The notes under the pieces: generated by a model
Seen by the model: only the letters and a program-made list of their open reading frames with translations
The model's database searches: none
What the model was told of the DNA's origin: nothing
NCBI GenBank assembly: GCA_964626755.1
Contig: CAZVGO010000003.1
Coordinates: 6,682-70,681, forward strand
Reading direction: 5' to 3'
Length of the DNA stretch: 64,000 nucleotides
Source: JACDAV01 sp964626755
GTDB taxonomy: Bacteria > Chloroflexota > Limnocylindria > Limnocylindrales > CSP1-4
Shown here: positions 43,471 through 51,156 of the stretch, piece by piece
Layout of the letters: each line of letters opens with the position of its first letter
Numbering within the stretch: position 1 is the first letter of the stretch
Translations under genes and position numbers: made by a program

Positions 43471-44415
43471 TCAGGCGGCGAGCCGCTCCGCGGCGCGCAA
43501 TCGGGCGCTCCGGGCCCGGGGGTTGGCGGCGACCTCCTCGGGTCGCGGGGTCAGCGATGGCCTGGTCACGAGCCGCAGGCGCGGGTTCCGGCCGCACACG
43601 CAGACGGGCAGCTCCGGCGGGCAGACGCAGCCGCGTCGCTCCGCCTGGAAGAAGCGCTTGACGATCCGGTCCTCGAGCGAGTGGTAGCTGAGGACGACGA
43701 GGCGGCCACCCGGGCGGAGCAGGTCGACCGCCGCGGCCAGGCCCGCCTCGAGTGCCTCGAGCTCCTCGTTGACCGCGATCCGAAGGGCCTGGAAGACCCG
43801 GGTTGCCGGGTGGATCCTCCGGCGACCGGGCGGAGTCCGCGGCGCGACGAGCTCGACGAGGGCGGCCAGCTCCTCGGCGGTCCGGACGGGTGCGCTCCGG
43901 CGGGCCTCGACGATCGCCCGGGCGATCCGCGGCGCCTGGGGCTCCTCGCCGTAGCGCCGGAACAGAGCCGTCAGCTCGGCGGCGTCGAGGGTCGCGAGGA
44001 GCTCGGCGGCGGGAACCCCACGGCGGGTGTCGAACCGCATGTCGAGGGGCCCGCCGGTCCGGAAGCCGAACCCGCGCTCCGCGTCGGCCAGCTGGAAGCT
44101 CGACAGCCCGAGATCGAACAGGAGGCCGTCGACGGCCCCAAAGCCGGCCGTCGGTGCGACCGTGTCGAGCTCGCGGAAGTTCGCCTGGCGGAGGACGAGC
44201 CGGTCGCCGAACCGCTCGAGGAGGCGGCCGACTCTGGCGATGGCCGCCCCATCGGCGTCTAGTCCGAGGAGGCGGCCATCAGGGTCGGTCGCCTCCAGGA
44301 TCCGCTCGGTGTGCCCACCGCCGCCGACCGTGGCGTCGATCTGAAGGCTGCCGGGGGCAGGGGCGAGCATCGTCACGACCTCGTCCGCCAACACCGGCAG
44401 GTGCCCATCCTTCAT
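43471..44415 (-). CDS. rsmH: 16S rRNA C1402 N4-methyltransferase
   Basis: 314-residue SAM-dependent methyltransferase of the ribosomal P site (MraW). HLPVLADEVVTMLAP, QIDATVGGGGHTERIL (SAM loop), GLLFDLGLSSFQLADAERGF, RIHPATRVFQALRIAVNEEL and VLSYHSLEDRIVKRFF are signatures; the end has the typical CVCPPELPVCVCGRNPRLRL. I chose ATG 44415 because GGAGAAGGG is just upstream and the conserved KDGHLPVL follows; the frame is open upstream. It is second in the dcw operon after mraZ. Confidence 0.97.
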   Translation of the reverse strand: MKDGHLPVLADEVVTMLAPAPGSLQIDATVGGGGHTERILEATDPDGRLLGLDADGAAIARVGRLLERFGDRLVLRQANFRELDTVAPTAGFGAVDGLLFDLGLSSFQLADAERGFGFRTGGPLDMRFDTRRGVPAAELLATLDAAELTALFRRYGEEPQAPRIARAIVEARRSAPVRTAEELAALVELVAPRTPPGRRRIHPATRVFQALRIAVNEELEALEAGLAAAVDLLRPGGRLVVLSYHSLEDRIVKRFFQAERRGCVCPPELPVCVCGRNPRLRLVTRPSLTPRPEEVAANPRARSARLRAAERLAA

Positions 44416-44474
44416 CCCTTCTCCAACGTCGAACAACGGATCCCGAGCGGACCCTGGAAGCGCATGTGGTGGGC

Positions 44475-44903
44475 CTAGATCCCCAGGCCTTCGAGCGCCT
44501 TGGCGAGCTCGTCGGGGCTCTCCAGGGCGGTGCGGTAGTCGTCCCATCGAGGGGGTGCCCAGATCTCGGCGTGGTCGCGTGAACCGACGACGACGGCCTC
44601 GCCGTGGAGGCCCGCCCACTCGCGCAGGTAGGCCGGGACCACGACACGGCCCTGGCGGTCGAGGTCGGCCTCGAACGCCCCGGCGAAGACGTAGCGCTGG
44701 AAGAGGCGGGCGGCGGAGTCGGTGATGGGCAGTCCGGAGACCTTCGTCGCGAGGAGGTCCCAGCCGGCCCGGGTGTGAATCGCGAGGCAGGCGTCGAGCC
44801 AGCGCGAGATGACGGCCCCGTCCTCGAGCTGGGCACGGAACTTCGCGGGGACGGCGATTCGTCCCTTGTCGTCCACCGAGTGCCGGTACTCGCCGGTGAA
44901 CAC
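44475..44903 (-). CDS. mraZ: Transcriptional regulator MraZ
   Basis: 142-residue protein with two AbrB-like SpoVT repeats: GEYRHSVDDKGRIAVPAKFRA and AGAFEADLDRQGRVVVPAYLREWAG, each with the DxxGR loop. MraZ forms a ring and binds tandem GTGG-type boxes upstream of its own gene to repress the dcw operon; exactly such boxes are found at 45004-45028. It starts at GTG 44903 with AGGGGAAG about 11 bases upstream. It heads the whole division and cell-wall cluster. Confidence 0.96.
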   Translation of the reverse strand: MFTGEYRHSVDDKGRIAVPAKFRAQLEDGAVISRWLDACLAIHTRAGWDLLATKVSGLPITDSAARLFQRYVFAGAFEADLDRQGRVVVPAYLREWAGLHGEAVVVGSRDHAEIWAPPRWDDYRTALESPDELAKALEGLGI

Positions 44904-45003
44904 GTAACGGGTCTTCCCCTGTTCATGGCCGGCGAATCCAGCTCCCCGGATTGGCCGTTCGGACTACCTGGCGGGCGCTGGTGGGGGCGGGTCCGTCGAT
45001 TCC

Positions 45004-45028
45004 CCACTTCTCACCACTTCGTGCCACT
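45004..45028 (-). promoter_or_regulatory. MraZ operator: three AGTGG boxes at 10-bp period
   Basis: On the minus strand AGTGG occurs three times at exactly 10-bp steps (complement CCACT at 45004-45008, 45014-45018, 45024-45028). This is the arrangement known for MraZ operators, one box per helical turn. It begins just after the expected transcription start of the promoter below, so bound MraZ would block initiation or escape. Confidence 0.85.
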
Positions 45029-45035
45029 AGGCGGC

Positions 45036-45063
45036 ACTATAGCGCGTCCGAACGGCCCGTCAA
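45036..45063 (-). promoter_or_regulatory. Promoter of the dcw operon (mraZp)
   Basis: On the minus strand TTGACG (45058-45063), 16-bp spacer, TATAGT (45036-45041). It is the best sigma70-type promoter that I see in the window. It lies about 130 bp upstream of mraZ, directly before the MraZ boxes. Confidence 0.8.
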
Positions 45064-45152
45064 TGCCGATTTCCCGGGCGGCGGGCATCACGACACCTGA
45101 AGCTGGGGCGCGCGACGAGACGCCAGGGCGGGACGGAGGCCTGGCGGGGGCG

Positions 45153-45992
45153 CTACCGCGTGGGAGGCGGCAGGATCAGCTGGTCGCCCGGGTGGATCCC
45201 GCGGGTCTTTGTCCAGGGGTTGAGGCGGTAGATCGTCTCGAGTGGATGGCCGAAGTAGTTCGCGAGGGCCGACAAGGCGTCCCCACGCCGGATCGTGTAG
45301 ATCCAGCAGTCCGGCCGACTGGGGCACGGCTCCAGGTACTGGTACCGGTCGCTCGTCGCAAGCGGCCGCGGGGTCGGAGTCGGGGCCGGGGTGGGCACGG
45401 GCGACGGCGTCGGACTCGGGGCCGGGGTGGGCACGGGCGACGGCGTCGGGGGCGCCGGGGTCACGACGGCCGCGATCGCCGTCGGCGCCGGTGTGGCGGT
45501 TGCCCCGGCGACCTCGTTGGCGGGCGCCCCCGATGGCGTCGGGAGCGCCAGTCCGCCGCGGACCAGGACGAACGCGAACGAGAGGCTCGCCGAGGCGAGA
45601 AGGGCGAGGATCGCGGCGAGCGTTGCGGGACTGCTCGGGCGGGAGGAGGCGCCTCTCGAGCGCGGGGCGCGGCTTCGCGGTTGAGGGCGGTTGGGCTGCA
45701 CGCGCACGACCGTCTCCTGCGGAATCGCCTCGGCGTGGATGTAGCGCGGGCACGATGTGTGCTCGGAGGAGAGGCAGGCGGTGGCCTGCTGGCGGCGCGA
45801 GGGCTCCACCGGCCACCCGATGGCCGCGCAGCGGTTGCCGGGGTCCGGCCGCTCGATCGGCGCGAGAAGGGCCCCGTCCGACCCCTCCTGGCGGAAGTAC
45901 GGGCAGGTCGTGCGGTACGGCGAGCGGCCGGCCGCGCCCTTGTCGAGCCCGCCGCCAACGGCGGGGGCCGAACCCCCTCGAGCGTCGTCCAC
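45153..45992 (-). CDS. LysM membrane protein with N-terminal four-cysteine motif
   Basis: 279 residues. The N-terminal, presumably cytoplasmic, part has four spaced cysteines: CPYFRQEGSDGA, NRCAAIG, ACLSSEHTSCPRY. One helix follows (LAAILALLASASLSFAFVLV), then a Pro/Thr/Ser-rich linker of about 70 residues including a perfect 12-residue duplication, then a C-terminal LysM domain (YTIRRGDALSALANYFG...LNPWTKTRGIHPGDQLILP). LysM binds peptidoglycan GlcNAc. The cysteines could hold zinc or an iron-sulfur cluster. It is upstream of, and on the same strand as, the dcw operon but has a separate promoter interval. Confidence 0.8.
   Translation of the reverse strand: MDDARGGSAPAVGGGLDKGAAGRSPYRTTCPYFRQEGSDGALLAPIERPDPGNRCAAIGWPVEPSRRQQATACLSSEHTSCPRYIHAEAIPQETVVRVQPNRPQPRSRAPRSRGASSRPSSPATLAAILALLASASLSFAFVLVRGGLALPTPSGAPANEVAGATATPAPTAIAAVVTPAPPTPSPVPTPAPSPTPSPVPTPAPTPTPRPLATSDRYQYLEPCPSRPDCWIYTIRRGDALSALANYFGHPLETIYRLNPWTKTRGIHPGDQLILPPPTR
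45380..45451 (-). repeat. Two tandem 36-bp copies within the LysM protein linker
   Basis: A 36-bp unit (45380-45415) is repeated nearly perfectly at 45416-45451 and encodes PTPSPVPTPAPS-type repeats. It is a coding duplication in the proline-rich linker; copy number may vary between strains. Confidence 0.85.
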
Positions 45993-46149
45993 GAGTCCTC
46001 CGTGTGCCCCGGGTAGGTGGACCGGCGGGGAGTCTAGTACGTCTTGTATGTTGCCGTTCGTCAGCGCGGGATGCTAGTCTGCGCCGCCAAAGCCCGGTTC
46101 AGGCACGGTTCAGGCCCGGGTCCAGGCGCGAACGAGGCCGTGCTCCAGA

Positions 46150-46392
46150 ATGGCTCTTCCGCTCCCGATCGTCACCCCGGACCCCGATTCCTATCGCCTC
46201 GCCCCGCATCGGATCCGGCGCTGCACGTTCCGGCGGATCATCCACGTCGACGCCCTGTCCGAACGTGTGTTCGACGTCGAGTGCCTCTACCCGGAGCGCC
46301 GCGTGCCCGTCCCCCTGGGCAACCTCGACTCCGCGACCCCGATCTGCAACGCCTGCACGGCCGCCCACATCTTCCGGCCCGACGAGGACTAG
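46150..46392 (+). CDS. Small cysteine-containing protein, unknown function
   Basis: 80 residues: ALPLPIVTPDPDSYRLAPHR, then RCTFRRIIHVDALSERVFDVEC, and near the end PICNACTAAHIFRPDED. Four cysteines, the last pair as C-x2-C, suggest a zinc-ribbon-like fold. There is no signal peptide or membrane segment. Codon use is like that of neighbours. It is transcribed divergently from the LysM gene; a weak TTGCCG/TAGTCT promoter with an 18-bp spacer may lie near 46052-46081. I do not recognise the family. Confidence 0.6.
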   Translation: MALPLPIVTPDPDSYRLAPHRIRRCTFRRIIHVDALSERVFDVECLYPERRVPVPLGNLDSATPICNACTAAHIFRPDED

Positions 46393-46726
46393 GCGCGGCG
46401 ACTCATCGCCGGATTCTCACCGGGCGCGACTCGGACAGCTTCTCGCCCTTCCCGAAACCCCACTTTGCGGGCTTCTGGCCGCCGGATTCCCACGCGGAGA
46501 GCGCCCGGGGACACGCTGGCGGGTCGCCAATGCCCGAGTCGCACCGGGTGGGAATTCGGGGTTCCGTGCCTCTCATCCGGCCCCCGGGAGGACGGAATCA
46601 AGTCGATCACCGGGTCCGAAGCCCCGTCGCGAGCCGCGCCACGTTCGGAGGCCGCCGGGCTGGCATCGGAAGTGCCCCGATCCGTCCCCCGCCGGGACAT
46701 TTGAGATCAGTCCGGTGTCGAAAGTG
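46393..46726. other. Non-coding interval with an imperfect inverted repeat
   Basis: About 330 bp between the small cysteine gene and the 3' end of RNase P RNA. A 28-bp element at 46409-46436 recurs inverted at 46532-46559 with 23 of 28 matching positions, and its first 12 bases recur directly at 46482-46493 (11 of 12). I see no convincing gene on either strand. It could be a folded RNA, a terminator region or a dispersed repeat. Confidence 0.55.
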
Positions 46727-47091
46727 TCAGCGAGGCGGTCTGTAAGCCGAGTTCTGTGCCCGGGCCCGAAGGCCCGGGTGATGGCCATCCATCTCTGGCC
46801 GCCGGTTGCCCGACGGCTCATGCGGCCGACCCGAGGGCTGGGCAACGCACCTCTCCCCCGGCGAACCGGGTTGCGCCCTCCTACTTGGCCTTGCTCCGGG
46901 TAGAGTTTGCCCCGTTTCACTCCCGCCGGCGGCTTGCGCCGCCGGCCGGCATCGTCACTGTGGCACTGGTCCTCGCCTCACGGCGGACGGGAGTTACCCG
47001 CTACCCTGCGCTGCGGAGCTCGGACTTTCCTCGCGCCCTTCACGGGGCGTTAGCCCCGACGTGGCGCGCGGCCATCCGACCGCCTCGCTGA
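46727..47091 (-). ncRNA. rnpB: RNase P RNA
   Basis: About 365 nt on the minus strand. The 5' part contains GAGGAAAGTCCG (complement at 47021-47032, conserved region I) and the 3' part ACAGAACTCGGCTTAC (complement at 46742-46757, conserved region V). The ends pair as P1: 14 bases at 47078-47091 with 46727-46740. The GGGUAACUCCCGUCC and CAGUGCCACAGUGACGAU-like stretches between them fit a type A ribozyme that trims tRNA 5' leaders. Confidence 0.94.
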
Positions 47092-47098
47092 CCCACCG

Positions 47099-47127
47099 AT
47101 TCTACCGCCTGACCGCCGAATCGTCAG
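47099..47127 (-). promoter_or_regulatory. Promoter of rnpB
   Basis: On the minus strand CTGACG (47122-47127), 17-bp spacer, TAGAAT (47099-47104). The RNA 5' end at 47091 is 8 bases after the -10, exactly where initiation is expected, which supports both calls. Confidence 0.78.
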
Positions 47128-47211
47128 GATTCCGAACGGGCGTTCCGTCGCTTGGTCGCAACATCCGTCAGCCGGCAGGCTGGCGGCGACGGCGACGGCG
47201 ACGAGCCTGCC

Positions 47212-47715
47212 TCACCGCCGCACCACGACCGCCGGTCCACCATCCGCGACGCGGTCGATCGCCTCGTTGGCGAGCGCGTCAGCGGCCGAGTTCTGGGCCC
47301 GCCGGACATGGCTCGCGGTCCACCGTCCGAAACCATCGAGGAGCCGTTTCGCCTCCTCGTGAAGCGGCCGGAGCTTCGCGTCCTTCACCCGCCACCGCCC
47401 GTTGAGCTGCTCGACGATGAGCATCGAATCGAGGAGCAGCTCGACCTCGGCGGCGCCGAGCTCGCGGGCCAGATCGAGCGCCCGGACGACGCCGGTGTAC
47501 TCGGCCACGTTGTTCGTCTGCCGGCCGAGGTACTCGGAGATCGACGCGTCCGGCTGAGCCGCCGGGTCCAGCGCGTCCGGCCGCGACGCATCGATGAGGA
47601 CCGCACCCAGGGAGGCCGGCCCCGGGTTGCCGCGGGCCGCACCGTCGGTCCGGATGATGAACCGCGGCCCGGCCGGCAGTCGCTCGGGCAACGCCACGGA
47701 CGGCTCGGCGGCCAC
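47212..47715 (-). CDS. rnhA: RNase HI-type ribonuclease
   Basis: 167 residues. The acidic active site is visible: RTDGAARGNPGPASLGAVL (Asp), NNVAEYTGVVRAL (Glu), LLLDSMLIVEQLNG (Asp) and QNSAADALANEAID (Asp). This is the bacterial RNase HI-like form seen as the N-terminal domain of actinobacterial RNase H/CobC proteins, here stand-alone. It degrades RNA in RNA-DNA hybrids. It starts at GTG 47715 and lies 47 bp after sdhB. Confidence 0.88.
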   Translation of the reverse strand: MAAEPSVALPERLPAGPRFIIRTDGAARGNPGPASLGAVLIDASRPDALDPAAQPDASISEYLGRQTNNVAEYTGVVRALDLARELGAAEVELLLDSMLIVEQLNGRWRVKDAKLRPLHEEAKRLLDGFGRWTASHVRRAQNSAADALANEAIDRVADGGPAVVVRR

Positions 47716-47762
47716 GCCGTCGGGCCACAGGCGGGGCGGCTCCTCGCGGCCGGCCTTGGGGC

Positions 47763-48548
47763 TCAGTCGTGACGCTCCACGACCGGCAGCGGCTGGCGCT
47801 TCCTGCCGCGGCCGGTCAGGCGCCGCCAGGCCATCTTGATCGGGTCATAGTGGCGATCCGCGACCCGCTCCTTGAGCGGGATGATCGCGTTGTCGGTGAT
47901 CTTGATGTGCTCCGGGCAGACCTCGGTGCAGCACTTCGTGATGTTGCAGTAGCCGATGCCGCCGTCGTCCTTGAGGTAGTCGACGCGATCCCCCTGGTCG
48001 AGCGGGTGCATCTCGAGACCGGCGACCCGGACGAGGAAGCGCGGCCCGATGAACGGGTTCTCGATCTCGTGATTCCGCAGCACGTGGCAGACGTCCTGGC
48101 AGAGGAAGCACTCGATGCACTTGCGGAACTCCTGGACGCGCTCGATGTCCTCCTGCTGCCAGCGCCATTCCGACTGGGGGACGTCGGCGGGCGGCGTGAA
48201 CGCCGGGATCGAGCGGTTGACCTCGTAGTTCCAGGACACGTCGGTGACGAGGTCGCGGATGAGGGGAAATGCCCGCATCGGCTCGACGGTGATGTCCTCG
48301 CCCGGGGCGAAGTCGGACAGCCGGGTCTTGCACGTGAGCCGCGGCCGGCCGTTTACCTCGGCGCTGCAGGAACCACACTTCGCCGCCTTGCAGTTCCAGC
48401 GGACCGCAAGATCCGGGGCCTCGTTCGCCTGGATCCAGTGGAGGGCGTCGAGGACGACCATCCCCTCCTCCGCCGGGACGTCGAACTCCGCGAACGAGCC
48501 CGGCTCATCGGGCCCGCCGCGGAACACGAGCATCCGGACGTCCGCCAT
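47763..48548 (-). CDS. sdhB: Succinate dehydrogenase iron-sulfur subunit
   Basis: 261 residues. The [2Fe-2S] site is WNCKAAKCGSCSAEVNGRPRLTC. The two C-terminal clusters use CIECFLCQDVC and CNITKCCTEVCP. It passes electrons from SdhA FADH2 to quinone at SdhC. The ATG at 48548 overlaps the sdhA stop by one base (TGATG). The first residues ADVRMLVFRGGPDEPGS fit the family start. The order sdhC-sdhA-sdhB after icd forms one TCA operon. Confidence 0.96.
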   Translation of the reverse strand: MADVRMLVFRGGPDEPGSFAEFDVPAEEGMVVLDALHWIQANEAPDLAVRWNCKAAKCGSCSAEVNGRPRLTCKTRLSDFAPGEDITVEPMRAFPLIRDLVTDVSWNYEVNRSIPAFTPPADVPQSEWRWQQEDIERVQEFRKCIECFLCQDVCHVLRNHEIENPFIGPRFLVRVAGLEMHPLDQGDRVDYLKDDGGIGYCNITKCCTEVCPEHIKITDNAIIPLKERVADRHYDPIKMAWRRLTGRGRKRQPLPVVERHD

Positions 48549-50365
48549 CAGGCGCCTCCAACCGGCTGGATGATCTCGCGCAGCTCGTCGGGGATCTTCG
48601 GAAGCCGGGCGGTTGACACGCGCATCCGTTCGCCGTCCCTGGCGACGACACTGTTGTGGCGGCCCCATTTCAGGTCGGGCGAGGGAAAGTCGAGCCGGCT
48701 GTGCGCCCCGCGGCTCTCGGTCCGCTGGAGGGCGCTCCTCGCGATCGCCTCGGACACGTCGATCATGTTGTGGAGCTCGAAGACGAGGTGCCAGCCAGGG
48801 TTGAAGGTCCGCGGACCCACGGCACACAGTCGCCCGGCCCGCGCCCGGATCGCGATGATCCGCCGGAGCGCCTCGTCGAGGTCTGCCTTGACCCGGAAGA
48901 TCCCGACGAGCGACTGCATCGTCACCTGGAGCTCCTCGCGCAGCCGGTACGGGTCCTCGCCGTCGGCGGCCCCGAGTGGCTCGTCGAGCTCGCGCTGGGC
49001 CGCCCTGACCTGGACCGGATCGACGTACGGGGTGTCGGCGATCCGGGCCGCGTGGGCCGCCGCGCCGGCGCCGGCCCGCTGGCCGAACACGAGGAGATCG
49101 GACAGCGAGTTGCCACCCAGTCGGTTGGCGCCGTGCATCCCGCCGGCGACCTCGCCGGCCGCGAACAGGCCCGGGACCGAGGCGGCGCCGGTCTCGGCAT
49201 CGACCCTGATGCCGCCCATGGCGTAGTGGGTCGTCGGTCCCACCTCCATCGGCCCGGCCGTGATGTCGACGTCGGCGAGCTCCTTGAACTGCTCGTACAT
49301 CGATGGCAGCTTCCGGCGGACGAGATCGGCCGGCAGGTAGCTGATGTCGAGGAACACGCCGCCGTGGGGTGAGCCGCGCCCCTCGCGGACCTCGGTGTAG
49401 ATCGCCCGCGCGACGTTGTCCCGGGTCGACAGCTCAGGCGGGCGCCGGGACTTTGTCGTGCGGCCCGCGCTGAGCGCCTCGACCCACTCCTGGGCCTCCT
49501 CGTCCGTCTCGGCGTACTCCTGCCGGCGGTCCTCGGGCAGGTATTTCCACATGAATCGCTCGCCGAGGCTGTTGCGGAGGATTCCGCCCTCGCCCCGGAC
49601 GGCCTCGGTCACGAGCAATCCGCGGACACCCGGCGGCCAGACCATCCCGGTCGGGTGGAACTGGACGAACTCCATGTCGATGAGCTCCGCCCCCGCGCGG
49701 TAGGCGAGCGCGTGGCCGTCGCCCGAGTACTCCCACGAGTTCGAGGTGACCTCGAAGGACCTGCCGATCCCCCCCGTCGCCAGGAGCGTCGCCTTGGCCG
49801 GGAAGAGGACGGGGCGCCCGTCGGCCCGCCAGTAGCCGAACCCGCCGGTGACGCCCGCCGGTCCGGTCGTCAGGTGGGTGATCGTCGCCTCCATGTACAC
49901 GGTGACGCCGGCGGCCACCGCCCGGTCCTGGAGGGTCCGGATCATCTCGAGGCCGGTCCGATCGCCGACGTGGGCAAGGCGGGAATGCGAATGGCCGCCG
50001 AACGGGCGCTGGAGGATCCGGCCGTCCGGGGTCCGGTCGAAGACCGCGCCCCAGCGCTCCAGCTCGCGGACCCGGTCGGGCGCCTCCTGGGCGTGGAGCT
50101 GGGCCATCCGCGAGTTGTTCAGCATCTTGCCGCCGACCATCGTGTCCCGGAAGTGGGTCTGCCACGAGTCCCGCTCGTCGACGTTGCCGAGCGCGGCCGC
50201 GACGCCGCCCTCGGCCATCACGGTGTGGGCCTTGCCGAGGAGCGACTTGCAGACGAGCCCGACGGACGCCCCGGCGCCAACGGCCTCGATCGCGGCCCGC
50301 AGCCCGGCGCCCCCGGCGCCGATCACGAGGACGTCGTGGAGATGCGTCTCGATCTGGTCGATCAC
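48548..50365 (-). CDS. sdhA: Succinate dehydrogenase flavoprotein subunit
   Basis: 605 residues. The FAD-binding start DVLVIGAGGAGLRAAIEA, the flavinylation-type motif RPFGGHSHSRLAHVGDRTG, MEFVQFHPTGMVWPPGVRG, TEAVRGEGGIL and the end-region GAHSRLDFPSPD are canonical, with substrate-binding His and Arg in place. It oxidises succinate to fumarate on the cytoplasmic side. I chose GTG 50365 because it overlaps the sdhC stop (GTGA) and precedes IDQIETHLHDVLVIGAG. Confidence 0.96.
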   Translation of the reverse strand: MIDQIETHLHDVLVIGAGGAGLRAAIEAVGAGASVGLVCKSLLGKAHTVMAEGGVAAALGNVDERDSWQTHFRDTMVGGKMLNNSRMAQLHAQEAPDRVRELERWGAVFDRTPDGRILQRPFGGHSHSRLAHVGDRTGLEMIRTLQDRAVAAGVTVYMEATITHLTTGPAGVTGGFGYWRADGRPVLFPAKATLLATGGIGRSFEVTSNSWEYSGDGHALAYRAGAELIDMEFVQFHPTGMVWPPGVRGLLVTEAVRGEGGILRNSLGERFMWKYLPEDRRQEYAETDEEAQEWVEALSAGRTTKSRRPPELSTRDNVARAIYTEVREGRGSPHGGVFLDISYLPADLVRRKLPSMYEQFKELADVDITAGPMEVGPTTHYAMGGIRVDAETGAASVPGLFAAGEVAGGMHGANRLGGNSLSDLLVFGQRAGAGAAAHAARIADTPYVDPVQVRAAQRELDEPLGAADGEDPYRLREELQVTMQSLVGIFRVKADLDEALRRIIAIRARAGRLCAVGPRTFNPGWHLVFELHNMIDVSEAIARSALQRTESRGAHSRLDFPSPDLKWGRHNSVVARDGERMRVSTARLPKIPDELREIIQPVGGA

Positions 50366-51156
50366 AGCCGGATGGCCGGATCGGTGAGCACGCCCAGGGC
50401 GAGAAGGCGGACGTACAGGTCGGCAAGGGTCACCGAGATGAAGCTCACCCAGGCCCACGCCATGTGGTTCGCGTTGAGCGTCGTGAGCCGCTGCCAGAGG
50501 GTGTACTGGACCCGTTGACGCCGCGTGCACGAGAAGCAGTCGAGGCGCCCGCCGGCGATGTGCCGGAGGGAATTACAGGAGAGCGAGAAACCGGTGAGGA
50601 GGATCACGTTCACGAAGAAGATCGCGCTCCCGAGGCCCAGCCGGGGCCGACCCTCCGGGAAAAGCGAAAGGGCCGTATCGACCCACAGAAAGAACAGCGG
50701 GATGAACGCGAGATAGAGGAAGTAGCGGTGGAGGTTCTGGAGGATGAACGGGAAGCGCGTCTCCAGCGCGTAGCGGCGATGGATCGTGGGCTCGCCCACT
50801 GCACAGCCGGGCGGGTCGAAGAAGTAGAACCGGTAGTAGGCCTTGCGGTAGTAGTAGCAAGTCGCCCGGAAGCCGAGCGGGATCCACAGGATCAGCAATC
50901 CCGGACTGATGAACGCGGGCAGCCAGCCGGGTGCGATCAGCGGCGAGAACAGCGGCGACAGATAGCCGTCGACCTCGTACGCCGTGCCGAACAGCGGGGT
51001 CCAGACGATCCCGGAGAAGAACAGGTAGCCAGCCAGGGCCGTGAAGAGGACGGCCTGCACACCCGGCGCGATCCACCACGGGTCGCGCCGTTGCGTCGCA
51101 CCGAAGCCCTGCGGCGCGGTACCCGGCGGTTTGAGGACGGTCGACGGCGTGGTCAT
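50362..51156 (-). CDS. sdhC: Succinate dehydrogenase membrane-anchor subunit
   Basis: 264-residue membrane subunit with about five to six helices, including GVQAVLFTALAGYLFFSGIVW and LHRYFLYLAFIPLFFLWVDTAL. Candidate haem or quinone histidines are in QNLHRYFLY, NSLRHIAGG and LNANHMAWAW. There is no second anchor gene (sdhD). The chain is longer than the E. coli-type anchor and resembles the single-anchor form of Actinobacteria and Chloroflexota. Haem number is not determinable. The ATG overlaps the icd stop (ATGA). Confidence 0.85.
   Translation of the reverse strand: MTTPSTVLKPPGTAPQGFGATQRRDPWWIAPGVQAVLFTALAGYLFFSGIVWTPLFGTAYEVDGYLSPLFSPLIAPGWLPAFISPGLLILWIPLGFRATCYYYRKAYYRFYFFDPPGCAVGEPTIHRRYALETRFPFILQNLHRYFLYLAFIPLFFLWVDTALSLFPEGRPRLGLGSAIFFVNVILLTGFSLSCNSLRHIAGGRLDCFSCTRRQRVQYTLWQRLTTLNANHMAWAWVSFISVTLADLYVRLLALGVLTDPAIRL

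Noticed and set aside
45380..45451. CRISPR-like or mobile repeat
   Set aside because: It is two in-frame copies of a proline-rich coding unit without spacers.
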